Source: Sinohyriopsis cumingii
Taxonomy: Eukaryota; Mollusca; Bivalvia; Unionida; Unionidae
Assembly: GCA_028554795.2 (NCBI GenBank)
Contig: JAPYKE020000555.1
Location: forward strand, 186,001-250,000
Length of the DNA: 64,000 bases
Direction of reading: 5' to 3'
Part shown: piece after piece, positions 54,101 to 61,324 of the stretch
Layout of the letters: the number at the start of each line of letters is the position of its first letter
Numbering within the stretch: position 1 is the stretch's first letter
Position numbers and translations under genes: made by a program
The notes under the pieces: generated by a model
Databases searched by the model: none
What the model saw: the letters and a program-made list of their open reading frames with translations, nothing else
What the model was told of the DNA's origin: nothing

Positions 54101-55974
54101 AAGAAAAGCAATGAATAGCTCTGAAAGAGTCATTAGGCTTTAGTTAAAGGTAAACATTTGACTGGTCTTTTGTAAATACATTCGAGAACTAAAAGGCAAA
54201 ACCCAATGAAATATTCTATTTGCCTACATTAGGTAATAATGGATAGTCACATGCTGGGTCTGGCCAACTTTAATTATTGAGAAAATAACTTAATCTCATG
54301 TTCCAAATGTTTGGTACCCGATCTCAGGCTTACTGAATTTTCAGCTGCTGTAGCTGTGCTATAGCTATATATAGCTGATGTAGCTGTGATATAACTTTCG
54401 GTTATAGTCTACTGTCTACTCTTTGATGTAGTAGATCTTAACACTGTAGACTGTTAATAATTACATGCATATTTGTTTTAAATGCAGGGCCATAATATAA
54501 GCCATGTCTGAAGTAATGATACATGAACTAAAACATTTTTGTTTTCATGTTATAGTCAACATTGTAAGTGCTGACTTCTCATAATCCAGATGTAAAATGC
54601 CAGAATGAGTATGACTTACTTATTCATCAAAGTATGCTGTAGACCTTGTGAAATTAGATCAGCAACTATTAAGTTTATCTAATAATTTAAATAAAAATAA
54701 ATCTAAAATGATGGGTTACACCCAAATCCACCACCAAATTCACCTAAATCTACCTTTGATGAGTAATATACAAAATATATACTCTTTATGTATCACGTAT
54801 TACATGAAATAGCAGAAAAGTAGATGAGTTACAGTATATGGGTAAAAATTTCTTTGCACATCATAGCACATCATTCTTTTTTTTTGTTTTTTTAACACAT
54901 TCTTGTGTATAATTTAAATGAAATGTATAAAAAAAATTCATTTTCTATTTTTTTTCAACTGTGTTTATTGACATTACAGTTTTCAATATTCAGAATTTCT
55001 TCTTTTTTTCACCAAAGTGTGATACCAAAAAAACAAGTACCTTGCATATCATAGGTATTAAAGGTACAGCTGTGTTTGCACAATTATACTCTAATTACAC
55101 TCAAATTGCATTATATACATGTGTATGTTCTTGGGGTATAATTTGATGAAAATATCATAAAAGTTTATTTATACCTAGATTAACCAATACACAAGATTGC
55201 TCTGTCACATTAGCTATTACCTATTAAAGAAAACAGGATTTGCATGGAAAATCAATACAAGTCTTGGGTCAGTTTATATACATTAATGTTTTATAGTTGG
55301 CCATACTGGCCTGATTTATGAAAAGTTCAAAATGTTTTCCAAAAATATTAATTAAATTTCTGCTAGTGTAAACATTAAAAAACATTTCTTTTTAAGAACA
55401 CTTTAAAGATGATCACTCATATCTGTCTTTCTCTGCCATCTACTGCAATATTTCTACTCTTCAGGTATTTTCGTGTAATATATGATACTTAAAGAACATA
55501 TATATTTGGGTCGACTTCTGATAGATCTGGATGGATTTGAGTATATTTAGGTGTTTCATGTAAGTGAAATTGATGAATAACATCTGAAGACCTTTTAAGA
55601 GGTCTGATAATTCTGATGATCTTGTGGCATTACTTACTCTGGGCAATTTCCACCCCACTGGCCTCAAGAACTGCCATGCAAGCTGCATATCTGTCTCTGT
55701 TTTGCTCCTGGCCCTTGTAATGCTGCTCTATGGAAACATTGCCAACAAAGAAATCCTTTACATTTTTGTCCACATCCAACTCCTTCGGCTGTGTCTCTTT
55801 GATGTCTTTGGCATCTGAATCTGTTCCTGTTGGAGGTGCCGAATGTGCTCCACCTCTCCTGCCTCCCCTTCCTCCTCTCCCAGCTCTTCCTGCAGACCTC
55901 CCACGTCCACGTGCACTTGATGCACTCCTTCCTCTGCCCCGACCGCCTCTTCTCCCTCTTCCTCTTCCTCTCAT
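29828..55974 (-). CDS. RG-rich von Willebrand A domain protein, eight coding exons, 630 aa
   Basis: The model joins 55638-55974, 51687-51940, 48528-48674, 43174-43397, 40218-40481, 34210-34384, 31919-32103 and 29828-30134 on the minus strand. All introns are GT-AG and phases match throughout, giving 631 codons with the stop. Residues 1-45 are an RG/RGG-rich disordered region, typical of RNA-binding or methylated segments. Residues 60-400 are mixed helical with no domain recognised. Residues 415-530 form a von Willebrand A fold: GDASGSM (Asp421, Ser423, Ser425), GGGT (Thr481) and VVTDEEE (Asp505) complete a metal-ion-dependent adhesion site. The spacing recalls the VWA of Ro60-type proteins, but no TROVE domain was recognised. 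The C-terminus is a charged helix. The function is unknown; an RNA-associated scaffold role is inference. The start ATG has a GGAA context, but the frame is open upstream. Confidence 0.85.
30375..30545. repeat. Dispersed repeat in intron 7
   Basis: This stretch resembles 10,954-11,125 in shared blocks (AACTGC..CACAGACCCA; GCACATTATG; GCAGCTGGACC). The class is unknown. Confidence 0.5.
30780..31325. repeat. Degenerate 66-bp (dimeric 33-bp) tandem array in intron 7
   Basis: Alternating half-units, GCACATTTATGATATTTCAT plus TTTTAATA and ACACATTTAAGATATCTCAT plus TTTTAATACAGT, repeat about eight times with indels. The plus-strand frame at 30,862-31,086 is created by the 33-bp (11-codon) period and is not a gene. 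Confidence 0.92.
31919..32103 (-). CDS. VWA gene exon 7 (MIDAS Thr and Asp)
   Basis: The acceptor is AATTTCCAG|GTCCTT and the donor is TACAA|GTACGT (phase 2). It encodes KAGGGTAPAASLYPYF and IKTFIVVTDEEENGTI, which supply the remaining MIDAS ligands. It is residues 468-528. Confidence 0.9.
32870..33890. repeat. Degenerate tandem repeat family X in intron 6
   Basis: Units of about 110-150 bp carry the recurring words AAYAAGATTTTCAARATGGC, TGGATGTMAGAT, CACCATTTTCATT and ACTAGACATTATAAGAAG. About seven diverged units are seen. The same family recurs at 44,820-45,599 and 46,704-46,960. Confidence 0.8.
34210..34384 (-). CDS. VWA gene exon 6 (MIDAS DxSxS)
   Basis: The acceptor is CTTTTGCAG|TCTTAC and the donor is GAG|GTAAGG. 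It carries IVIMGDASGSMEIAIKTST, the first MIDAS loop, and the second strand LVFFNTMT. It is residues 409-467. Confidence 0.92.
34627..34775 (-). repeat. SINE family 1 fragment in intron 5
   Basis: The minus strand shows AGCTTGTCAGTAGCTTCTTG, TGGGTTGGTGGTTCTTATGG, GCCTATTATGTGCTGAAAAA and TGTTAAACCCACAACAACAA. The tRNA-like head is missing. It is an old, diverged copy. Confidence 0.8.
34849..35090 (-). repeat. SINE family 2 copy (intron 5, left)
   Basis: It is nearly collinear with 38,038-38,290: TCATGCCGCA, GATGTAGCATGATGTCCCAC, CTTAATGCTGAGCA and TTTTTGTAAGTCTTTGATAT are shared in the same order. It ends on the minus strand with GCGATATGACTGAAAAATTG. The tRNA-like head side is truncated. 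Confidence 0.82.
35170..35760 (-). pseudogene. ZBED-type hAT transposase N-terminal relic
   Basis: The minus-strand frame encodes a BED zinc finger (SLVWNYLKVNAVKESKANCT, CTLCKACISRGG, NLVQHLHCKH; ligands C, C, H, H). The conserved hAT stretch AIAEFMAVDMQPFVVIEDIG and FQRLMAKAEP follows. A TAG stop comes next, with family-like KIPSQKYL readable beyond it, so the gene is broken by at least a nonsense change. Sequence further 3' is replaced by SINE family 2. It sits in intron 5 of the VWA gene, on the same strand. Confidence 0.85.
36060..36430. repeat. Duplicated segment, copy 1
   Basis: It shares long collinear blocks with 38,840-39,160 (GCTGGAAGTTCAACAGCCAC; GATAATTTGTTGT; AAAAAGTATTTACTTTTAAG; ATTAATCGGTACAGCT). 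The two copies flank the hAT relic at 36,730-37,700. Confidence 0.85.
36730..37700 (-). pseudogene. hAT transposase relic (DUF4371/ZNF862-like)
   Basis: Minus-strand fragments are in family order. LIEHGLPLAVEDYVGPLFKR lies near 37,590-37,640. KIAEGMKIGPFNIATDRG lies near 37,450-37,500, containing the first catalytic-type Asp of the RNase H-like core. SWQNCMGFSADNA lies near 37,250-37,290. FPHCQVLKGILVHYHSNA (hATC dimerisation region) lies at 36,925-36,990, and LSALRVCKNIHSLSWYK near 36,830-36,870. Many stops and frameshifts interrupt them. It differs from the ZBED relic nearby, so two hAT families are present in this intron. Confidence 0.82.
38038..38290 (-). repeat. SINE family 2 copy (intron 5, right)
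   Basis: It includes the B-box-like GGGTTCAAACCC at about 38,275-38,288, followed by the family body down to GCGATATGACTGAAAAATTG. It is more complete at the head than the copy at 34,849. Confidence 0.82.
38840..39160. repeat. Duplicated segment, copy 2
   Basis: Partner of 36,060-36,430. It lacks an insert (CTGCCAATAATGATTGTTCT region) that copy 1 carries before the final ATTAATCGGTACAGCT block. Confidence 0.85.
39161..40217. other. Remainder of intron 5
   Basis: No recognisable feature. Confidence 0.4.
40218..40481 (-). CDS. VWA gene exon 5 (residues 321-408)
   Basis: The acceptor is CTGCTTCAG|GTACTATG and the donor is ATCAG|GTATGAG (phase 2). It encodes YYEDLTCEAADKVIMERICK to MAQKRINEI, a lysine/glutamate-rich helical segment preceding the VWA fold. 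Confidence 0.9.
41940..42460. repeat. Degenerate tandem repeat family Y in intron 4
   Basis: Units of about 135-150 bp carry recurring words: TGCATGGATCTTGCWCATTA, GATATAAACYCATAT, TCAGCCAATCAAATGCAA, GTAATAACAAGGCT. The same family forms the longer array at 47,230-48,400. Confidence 0.78.
42231..42305. repeat. Local 25-bp triplication inside family Y
   Basis: Three consecutive 25-bp units of the form AACCAAYTGGTTGCTCRATT plus ATCTC (42231-42255, 42256-42280, 42281-42305). This is a secondary expansion of one piece of the larger repeat. Confidence 0.93.
43174..43397 (-). CDS. VWA gene exon 4 (residues 247-320)
   Basis: The acceptor is TTTTTTCCCCAG|GATTTC, with a strong polypyrimidine tract, and the donor is CTATG|GTAATT (phase 2). 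It encodes DFPNLEWFLPFCYGESAPED through SYEKKLDTVL. Confidence 0.9.
44820..45599. repeat. Degenerate tandem repeat family X in intron 3, left part
   Basis: Recurring AACAAGATTTTCRARAYRGC, GGATGTATAACTGGCACCAT and TTTTCATTTAGAACCAAC words at about 110-140-bp spacing. The array continues at 46,704-46,960 on the other side of the solo LTR. Confidence 0.8.
45605..46698. mobile_element. Solo LTR (1,094 bp) with 5-bp TSD
   Basis: It begins TGTGAAGTGTCGAA and ends AGAGGGCGATGTTACA (TG...CA). It is flanked by the direct repeat ACCTA at 45600-45604 and 46699-46703. It interrupts a family-X unit that reads continuously (CATCTAGGACCTA, then GTAGACATCATAAAAAG) once the LTR and one duplication are removed from consideration. 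No internal gag/pol lies within, so it is a solo LTR, probably Ty3/Gypsy by duplication length. The strand is undetermined. Confidence 0.88.
46704..46960. repeat. Repeat family X, right part
   Basis: Continuation of the array: AACAAGATTTTCAAGACGAC at about 46,779 and AAGATTTTCAAGATGGCTGC at about 46,884. Confidence 0.8.
47230..48400. repeat. Degenerate tandem repeat family Y in intron 3
   Basis: About eight diverged units at 110-150-bp spacing. The clearest block is CAGCCAATCAGATGCAAG followed by CCTCATTAATATGTG and a TTTACCAAGTYTGATCAAAA block. Recurrences start near 47,325, 47,461, 47,610, 47,760, 47,870, 47,990, 48,130 and 48,263. Confidence 0.82.
48528..48674 (-). CDS. VWA gene exon 3 (residues 198-246)
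   Basis: The acceptor is TTCTAG|TTTGG and the donor is AAA|GTTAGA, phase 0 at both ends. It encodes FGSASGAVCKHVRSWVRTLS and then FPTGGWKKLADICHINPKK. It is short and easily missed by ORF length alone. The non-consensus GTTAGA donor is the weakest splice site of the model. Confidence 0.85.
48675..51357. other. Intron 2, main part
   Basis: No recognised feature. Frames at 48,945-49,178 and 50,584-50,853 show no domain. Confidence 0.45.
51358..51596 (-). mobile_element. SINE family 1 copy in intron 2, with 8-bp TSD
   Basis: The body is 51366-51588 on the minus strand, starting CCTAGTGGTCTAAAGTGCTC (a few head bases lost) and ending in GCATTAAACCCTACAACAAC. The flanking repeat AAATACAA lies at 51358-51365 and 51589-51596. 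Confidence 0.88.
51687..51940 (-). CDS. VWA gene exon 2 (residues 113-197)
   Basis: The acceptor is TTATGACAG|AT and the donor is CCT|GTAAGT. It encodes ARVRGLAAAWARHDHDLAG followed by a basic coiled-coil-like stretch (VLEKKLKRLQLSSGK). It begins with the two bases completing the codon split at exon 1. Confidence 0.9.
51941..55637. other. Intron 1 of the VWA gene
   Basis: 3.7 kb without a recognised gene or element. A GGGAGATAACT motif at about 53,579, which recurs widely in mollusc DNA, supports the taxonomic guess. Confidence 0.5.
55638..55974 (-). CDS. VWA gene exon 1 (residues 1-112)
   Basis: ATG at 55974 and donor A|GTAAGT at 55637, ending in phase 1. It encodes the RG/RGG-rich tail (MRGRGRGRRGGRGRGRS start), then an acidic stretch ending VEIAQ. 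The overlapping frame at 55664-55993 is a shadow produced by the GA-rich bias. Confidence 0.88.
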
Positions 55975-56359
55975 TTCCGTGACCTGTTTGCAACGTAAAT
56001 CAATAAGTTCAACTGTGGATTCAATATATATTTACAATCATGCTGTACCAGCAATAACATTTAGTTCTATATAGGATCAATGACGATACCAGTAGCTTCA
56101 AAGTGTTTAAACTATGCAAATAATAGTCTTTGTGAATACGCACCTAAACGTTAAAATTAGACTGTACGATACTGTAAACTACTTTAGTACTTATTCGTCT
56201 CTATTTTAAATAAGCAGACGAAATTAAACATTAGGCATACTTCCTTAACCGCAATGTTGTGGCCTAGCAAAATTGTGCTAGGTGTCTAAACTTGCGTTTC
56301 AATATTTCTTTCCCTATACAATCATCTGTCCAACATCTACGTCCTACCGTTCTTATATA

Positions 56360-56470
56360 GTAATTCTTGTTTACCGGTCGTTAACATCGTTGTGCAACAC
56401 ATTTTCAACCGGTGTATACTTCCGGTTGGCTTAAAAGTCAGAAGGAAGTTATTACCCATAAGCTCTCACA
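56360..56470 (-). promoter_or_regulatory. Possible promoter region of the VWA gene
   Basis: A less AT-rich patch upstream of the first coding exon carries two ACCGGT palindromes and an ETS-type ACTTCCGGT near 56,427. No TATA box is evident. The position would allow a 5' leader of about 400 bp, possibly with an intron. This is inference only. Confidence 0.25.
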
Positions 56471-58039
56471 GCGAAGATACCATGAATAGTAAAGTTTTCA
56501 TATTTTACAGCAAATCGTCATCTTAAAAAGTGTCAGGGAAAAATTAAATTATATATACAAACTTATATAAGTGTACTGCTAACTAAAGCTTTACTCTCCG
56601 TGCGTGAATATTTTAATCAATAGATTACCACTGCGCCCGTCTAAAAGGACTGTCTATAGACGTGACTAAAAATATATTTCACAACACTTGCATCAGGTAC
56701 GAAACTGTAGAGCTGAACCAAAAGCTTTTATTTATAGGCGTGAGTAAAAAAATATCTTTCACAACACTTACTTCAGATTTGAACTTTTTTCCCCAAGTTA
56801 GCTTACTGAAAGTATTATTTTAATTTCAACATATTTTATTTGATAAATTATGCTCAAGGGGTCGGGCTACAAATTCTCACAACATAGATAAGCCCTTCCT
56901 TCAAACATGACAAGCGGCAGAAGAAAACAAAACAACAAAAAAAAGCAAATCTGGTGTTCTGACAGTTAAATGGTTTATCTTTTATAAAAGGAAAATAGAG
57001 GAGAGATATCCAAGAAAAGTAAACAATGACGTTACCAAACTTGGGAAGGAAATTGCATTTAGCATATAATACACCTACATAACTCTAAATTAATCATTAT
57101 ACAGTCTGAACAAGATTAATATTAATAATAGCCTAAACTATATTTAAAATCAAACGAAGAAACAAATGTGAAAACGCCCCGTATCCTTGATGTCTTTTGC
57201 AATAACTTAAAGATATTCATAATTTTGCTCAGATGCAACTTCTGGCTTGCCACCACCACCCATCCACCACCCCACCCCCCAAAGTGTTTATAGAAATCAG
57301 GACGGGCATTTCGTGAAGAATAAGTACAGTGGTAAATTGTGCTTTTCTAATAGGTATTGAGTGCATTTGAAAATATCATGATATGCACTTTCTGCTTCCA
57401 CCCCACAGTTAAATAATGGATTGTTTATCGGATGATTGTCGTAATTACCCTTTATTTTATTTTTTTGTATGTCGCTACAGTGGTTTCTGATCTTAGAATA
57501 AATAATAGAGCAGTTGCGATCACCAGAAAAGATAAGAAGAAGGAACGCTATCGTTCAGCTGTGTAATATTATTTTTGAATAATAAGAAATCGCTTAAATG
57601 ATTTGATATTTTCAGTGAGGGTATTCCATGTGAGAATGGAAGGGTTCAGGAATTATTTATTTTTTTAAATTTCAAGTCTGGAATTTAATTTAGATAAGTT
57701 TTGTTGATTACAAAAATTGGATCTTGTCGTTTCTTCCAAGAATTGAGGAAGCAGTTGATTCAAATAACTTGGTGAATCATGATAAATAATTATATGGAAA
57801 GTACAGAGTTTATGAGATAGTCTTGTTTATTAGAGCGGAGACCACCCGCATTTATCATAAATACTGCGTGAAAGTATTATTCAATAAAGTTTTACCCGTC
57901 ATGCCCGACTATTTTATAATTATATAAAAAAAAATAGTCGATAAATTATCATTGCGCTTGTCTGTTTAAAGACATGGATAAAATATATCTTTCACAACAA
58001 TTGCATCAGATTTTAACAGTTTGCATATTTAGATTATCT
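56471..58039. other. Intergenic AT-rich DNA
   Basis: No recognised gene or element. TATCTTTCACAACAMTTRCW occurs near 56,750 and 57,980, a small diverged duplication. Confidence 0.4.
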
Positions 58040-58745
58040 TTGCTAGTTCACGTCATTAACGTAATGATTTTTTCACATAAGAAAACTTTCGAAAAAGGTG
58101 ACCTATTTCGCGAAAGTGTTATTTTCAGGAGAAAGGGTGTCTTCTCGTTAATAAATTGCGCTTTTCATGAAGATTTGTTTAACCAATATTGTCAACATCT
58201 TCCTGAAAAGAGTGATGGTGTTTTTTCATGGAAAATGTGTTCTGCCGGACCCTAGCCAAACATGTAACAAAAAGTATGCAGTGTTAAGCTTGTACAAAAG
58301 ACAAAATTACAGTCTTCATAAGGGTTGTAACCTTTTTCATGTGAAATTTTCCTATTTTAAATGAAATGTTTTTTTTCTCACAACAAACGTAAAAGTTTTA
58401 CTAAAAACATTTTCATGGAGAAGGAAAAGCTTATTTCTCTTTCTCGTAATAAGGCTATTATTCGTGAAAATGTTAATGTTTCAGAAGAAAAAAGTTACTT
58501 TATGTCGATTACACTTTTATCAAGACTTTTTTCGTGAAGACTTGCAAGGACACTTTTTTTAGTGAAAAAGGTGACGTTATGAAAACGTAACTATTTGTAA
58601 TATAGTTTTTTAAGCAAAAACAACATCTATTCCTGATGATGTTAACTTCTTTTTTAGTACAAAAAGTAATTTTTCAAGAAGCTTTGAAAAGTGATCTCAA
58701 GAAGAAAAGAAAAAATGTTTTCTAGAAAAAATCTGTCTTCTTCAA
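58040..58745. repeat. Region dense in TTTTTCRTGAAAA-like words
   Basis: Partly palindromic words such as TTTCGCGAAAG, CTTTTCATGAAG, TTTTTTCATGGAAAAT, TTTTTCATGTGAAATTTT, TTTTTTCGTGAAGA and TTTTTAGTGAAAAAGGTGAC recur at irregular 25-60-bp spacing. It could be a decayed short tandem array. The frames 57,974-58,364 lie in it and have no recognisable domain. Confidence 0.5.
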
Positions 58746-59383
58746 GATTATATCACGGGTTGTCAACACTGTGAAGGAAACAAGACTGGTTATTAGGATA
58801 AGAGGTCAAATCAAGATCTGTTACCTAATCAAAAATTGAAAACAAATCAGTCAGGGTATAATCGCGCTAGCATATCTAACATTCCCCCCCCCCCCGAAAA
58901 TCTAGTCGGCACCTTGGCTAGGTAAAGGACTTTTAGTGACGTTTATTTGTTGAATATCTTCATTTAGAATACTAGTCATTCAATGTAAGACACAGACCTT
59001 GATATACATCGTGGGGGGGAGATAGATCAAGCATTACGCCTTACACTGCAGGATTAGTGCAGTGTTTCAGTGTTTACCCCTTCGTACCCCTTTTGTGACA
59101 TCAGTCTCATCGAAGTACCACTTCTCCCAGCGCCCTTTTTTTTTTTTTCTTTTTTTTTGTGCGTACGAATTTTAGTGATTTATTTTTTTGCCACGTATCC
59201 CATAAACACCCGATTAGCAGAATACAGGAATCAACAGGTAGGTCGCACCGATTGGAAACCTGGATCAGGCACGTAAGGACAGATTTTAGTACAATGTGTG
59301 TTAATATAGTCTGTTTATATTATGCTAGTTTTGGCAGTGTTGACGGTGAGTAAATAAAAAAACAAGTATATCACTTAGGAAAT

Positions 59384-59388
<5 letters not shown>

Positions 59389-59470
<82 letters not shown>
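59389..59470. repeat. (TA)n microsatellite
   Basis: Pure TA dinucleotide run of about 82 bp. Confidence 0.97.
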
Positions 59471-59473
<3 letters not shown>

Positions 59474-59784
59474 ACAATTAAAATTTAAATAGATTCGAGC
59501 CCCAAGTCAGAAATGCCAACGGTCTAGGTATATAAAAAAAACTCAAGGTGAAAAGTCTACCAATTTTATAAAATAAAGCAAATGTGTAAATGTGTTCAAT
59601 AATTTCATCGACAAATGTCTCAAGCGCAATTTCTTTCGAACAAATACAGTCAGTGACCTATTAACATTTGCCAATTATTATTTCATCACGTGAACTTATA
59701 GGTCTTAAGTGGAAGCGTTTCCTTTCAGTGGTGTCTCTGTTACTTCTTTGTCAATCACTGTCTGCCTCTTGTTTCTCTTCTTGG

Positions 59785-59860
59785 CACTTCCGGTACCCTT
59801 GACACTTCCGGATTCGTTCCACCGACACTTCTGGTGCTTTCTATCACGTGCTTCTTCCGG
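59785..59860 (-). promoter_or_regulatory. Cluster of ETS-type CCGGAAGTG sites and an E-box
   Basis: CACTTCCGG at 59785-59793 and 59803-59811, the one-mismatch CACTTCTGG at 59826-59834, CACGTG at 59845-59850 and CTTCCGG at 59854-59860 fall within 76 bp. Such clusters are typical of TATA-less promoters. Alternatively this is a short (about 20-bp) tandem repeat in the minus-strand frame 59,755-59,952. No transcript start is visible from sequence alone. Confidence 0.3.
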
Positions 59861-60094
59861 CACTGCGCCTCCACGCAAACTTCAGAATTTCTTATTAATC
59901 CAGCCACATGCTCTCCGCGTTTCTTTCTATGTCTCCGATCCTTGGGTGTCAAACTCTAACACTCACCCGAAAAGCTTCCTGTAGAATTAGAAAGGACGCA
60001 TATTCTTTCCCCTTACTCTAATCTTAGGAAAATTCATCATGCTCTCACAGACCTTGCATCAGAATATTGGCGAATAAATTAACAGGTCAACTCA

Positions 60095-60333
60095 AGCAGC
60101 AGGGGGGGCGAATCGGACATTTTGTCCAATCGTTATTTTGCTTAATTATTACTTTCTGCAACTCAACGATCTAGTGTCGTCAGCGCCTGGTAAAAAAAAA
60201 CGACGACGTCGTTGGGGGATCGTCCAAACGTCATTTGGTTTAATTAACACCTTCTGCGCGCCGATCCCCAGCGTCGTCAGCGTCCGGTAAGCACATCGAC
60301 GACCGCGTCGATGTCATCGCCCCCCCTGCTGCT
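60095..60333. repeat. Candidate terminal region of the Polinton-like element, bounded by a 17-bp inverted repeat
   Basis: AGCAGCAGGGGGGGCGA at 60095-60111 is repeated as a perfect inverted copy at 60317-60333. Between them lie two diverged direct copies of about 97 bp (60116-60213 and 60214-60313). They share GTCCAAWCGTYAT, TTCTGC, GTCGTCAGCG and GGTAA blocks. Each ends in a CG-rich hairpin (60199-60213, stem 6; 60294-60313, stem 8), and copy 1 begins with a GGACA/TGTCC hairpin. The segment starts 5'-AG, as Polinton ends do. The partner terminus would lie beyond the window. Confidence 0.65.
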
Positions 60334-60365
60334 AAGGGGCTATTTACAATGAAAATTATTTACAA

Positions 60366-61040
60366 CTAACCGAATATTTGGTCAAGTCCGATACGATATC
60401 GTGTCCGAGGATCATGTAAATTTATCGTTACGAATCCATGTGGGGTCGACTGAGCATGACTAAAAAAGTTTCGAAAAACATTAAAGTCCATGTCACCGCC
60501 GCACCATGTCTGCCAAATATTTCGTAGCGTGTGTGTATCAACGCCGTTGAATACAGCAAGAATATTACAGTTGTCTCTAATTACTTTTGGAATCTGAGTG
60601 TATCGTTGAGTGACATATATCACGTCAGTGTTTTTATGCCTGCCTCTGGAAAATATCCTAGCTGGGTTTTTTTGATTGTCTAACATAACATCATCGTACA
60701 CGACTAGATTGTTAACGTCGCCATCAATATCATCAATACCCGGTGCATCATTGATATCCGTAATAAACTCGATGACATTTTTTTTAGCGATCGCTGATGC
60801 ATTCTCGTTGAAATCTTTCAACACCTCGTAGCATCGTTGATCATCTACGCTAGGAGCAACCAAATACAACTTATCCCACTTCATCCATCTCATTATTAAA
60901 TTGAGTAACAATTGCGTCTTGCCGGATCCAGATGGTCCGATGATAATCATCCGGATCGAGTTTGGTAACGCTGCAACATGCTTAACTGGTTCTCTTGTTT
61001 TAGTCGCCGAAAAATCAATTATATTCATATCTCTATACAT
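60366..61040 (-). CDS. FtsK/HerA-type genome-packaging ATPase (A32-like)
   Basis: A 224-residue intact frame. The Walker A motif is GPSGSGKT at residues 35-42. The Walker B motif is NLVVYDD at residues 111-117, where the acidic DD is typical. A conserved segment follows at about 132-145 (SRGRHKNTDVIYVTQRYTQI), with the glutamine-containing sensor. Length and layout fit the Polinton/adintovirus packaging ATPase, which drives genome DNA into the capsid. The start ATG is only 5 bp from the divergent DUF5679 start, so the two genes share a minimal promoter. The second in-frame ATG (residue 5) is an alternative start. The frame ends about 30 bp from the inner end of the terminal repeat. Confidence 0.93.
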   Translation of the reverse strand: MYRDMNIIDFSATKTREPVKHVAALPNSIRMIIIGPSGSGKTQLLLNLIMRWMKWDKLYLVAPSVDDQRCYEVLKDFNENASAIAKKNVIEFITDINDAPGIDDIDGDVNNLVVYDDVMLDNQKNPARIFSRGRHKNTDVIYVTQRYTQIPKVIRDNCNILAVFNGVDTHTLRNIWQTWCGGDMDFNVFRNFFSHAQSTPHGFVTINLHDPRTRYRIGLDQIFG

Positions 61041-61045
61041 AAATT
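61041..61045. promoter_or_regulatory. Five-base divergent start-to-start gap
   Basis: The ATPase and DUF5679 start codons face away from each other with AAATT between them. Their promoters must therefore lie inside the opposite coding frames or use initiator-type elements at the start codons. Confidence 0.5.
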
Positions 61046-61324
61046 ATGGATCTATATTGTGTGAAGTGTAGAGTGCGTACTGGCACAAATGATATGACAA
61101 CCGTTACGACAAGAAATAACAGATCGGCGCTTACTGGTAAGTGTGTACAATGCGGTACAAAGAAATTTAGATTTATTTCTATTAGACCCGGAGATGTTTT
61201 AAAAAAAAGCGAGGAGGTGACATCGCAGCCAAATTGGCAAAACTCCCCGGAACACCGTGGGCAAAGTATCCAGGAGAAAAGCACCTCCCAGGATATAGCT
61301 ACTGTGGCCCCGGAACACGATTAG
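61046..61324 (+). CDS. DUF5679 zinc-ribbon protein; probably the N-terminal part of a PLA2 fusion
   Basis: 92 codons from an ATG. Residues 1-48 form a small zinc ribbon with two CxxC knuckles (CVKC at 5-8, CVQC at about 35-38), the DUF5679 layout found in adintovirus and Polinton proteins. Past residue 50 the frame loses resemblance to anything. From 61186 on, the -1 frame is open and carries the phospholipase A2 domain. A T TTA AAA heptamer in the zero frame at 61198-61204, inside an eight-A run, lies where the switch would be needed. The 92-residue form may be the unshifted product, or the frame may be broken by a one-base indel. Confidence 0.8.
   Translation: MDLYCVKCRVRTGTNDMTTVTTRNNRSALTGKCVQCGTKKFRFISIRPGDVLKKSEEVTSQPNWQNSPEHRGQSIQEKSTSQDIATVAPEHD

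Noticed and set aside
55664..56074. Overlapping frames on both strands at VWA exon 1
   Set aside because: Shadow frames caused by the GA-rich RG-repeat coding bias. The minus frame starting at 55974 alone continues correctly across the splice site.
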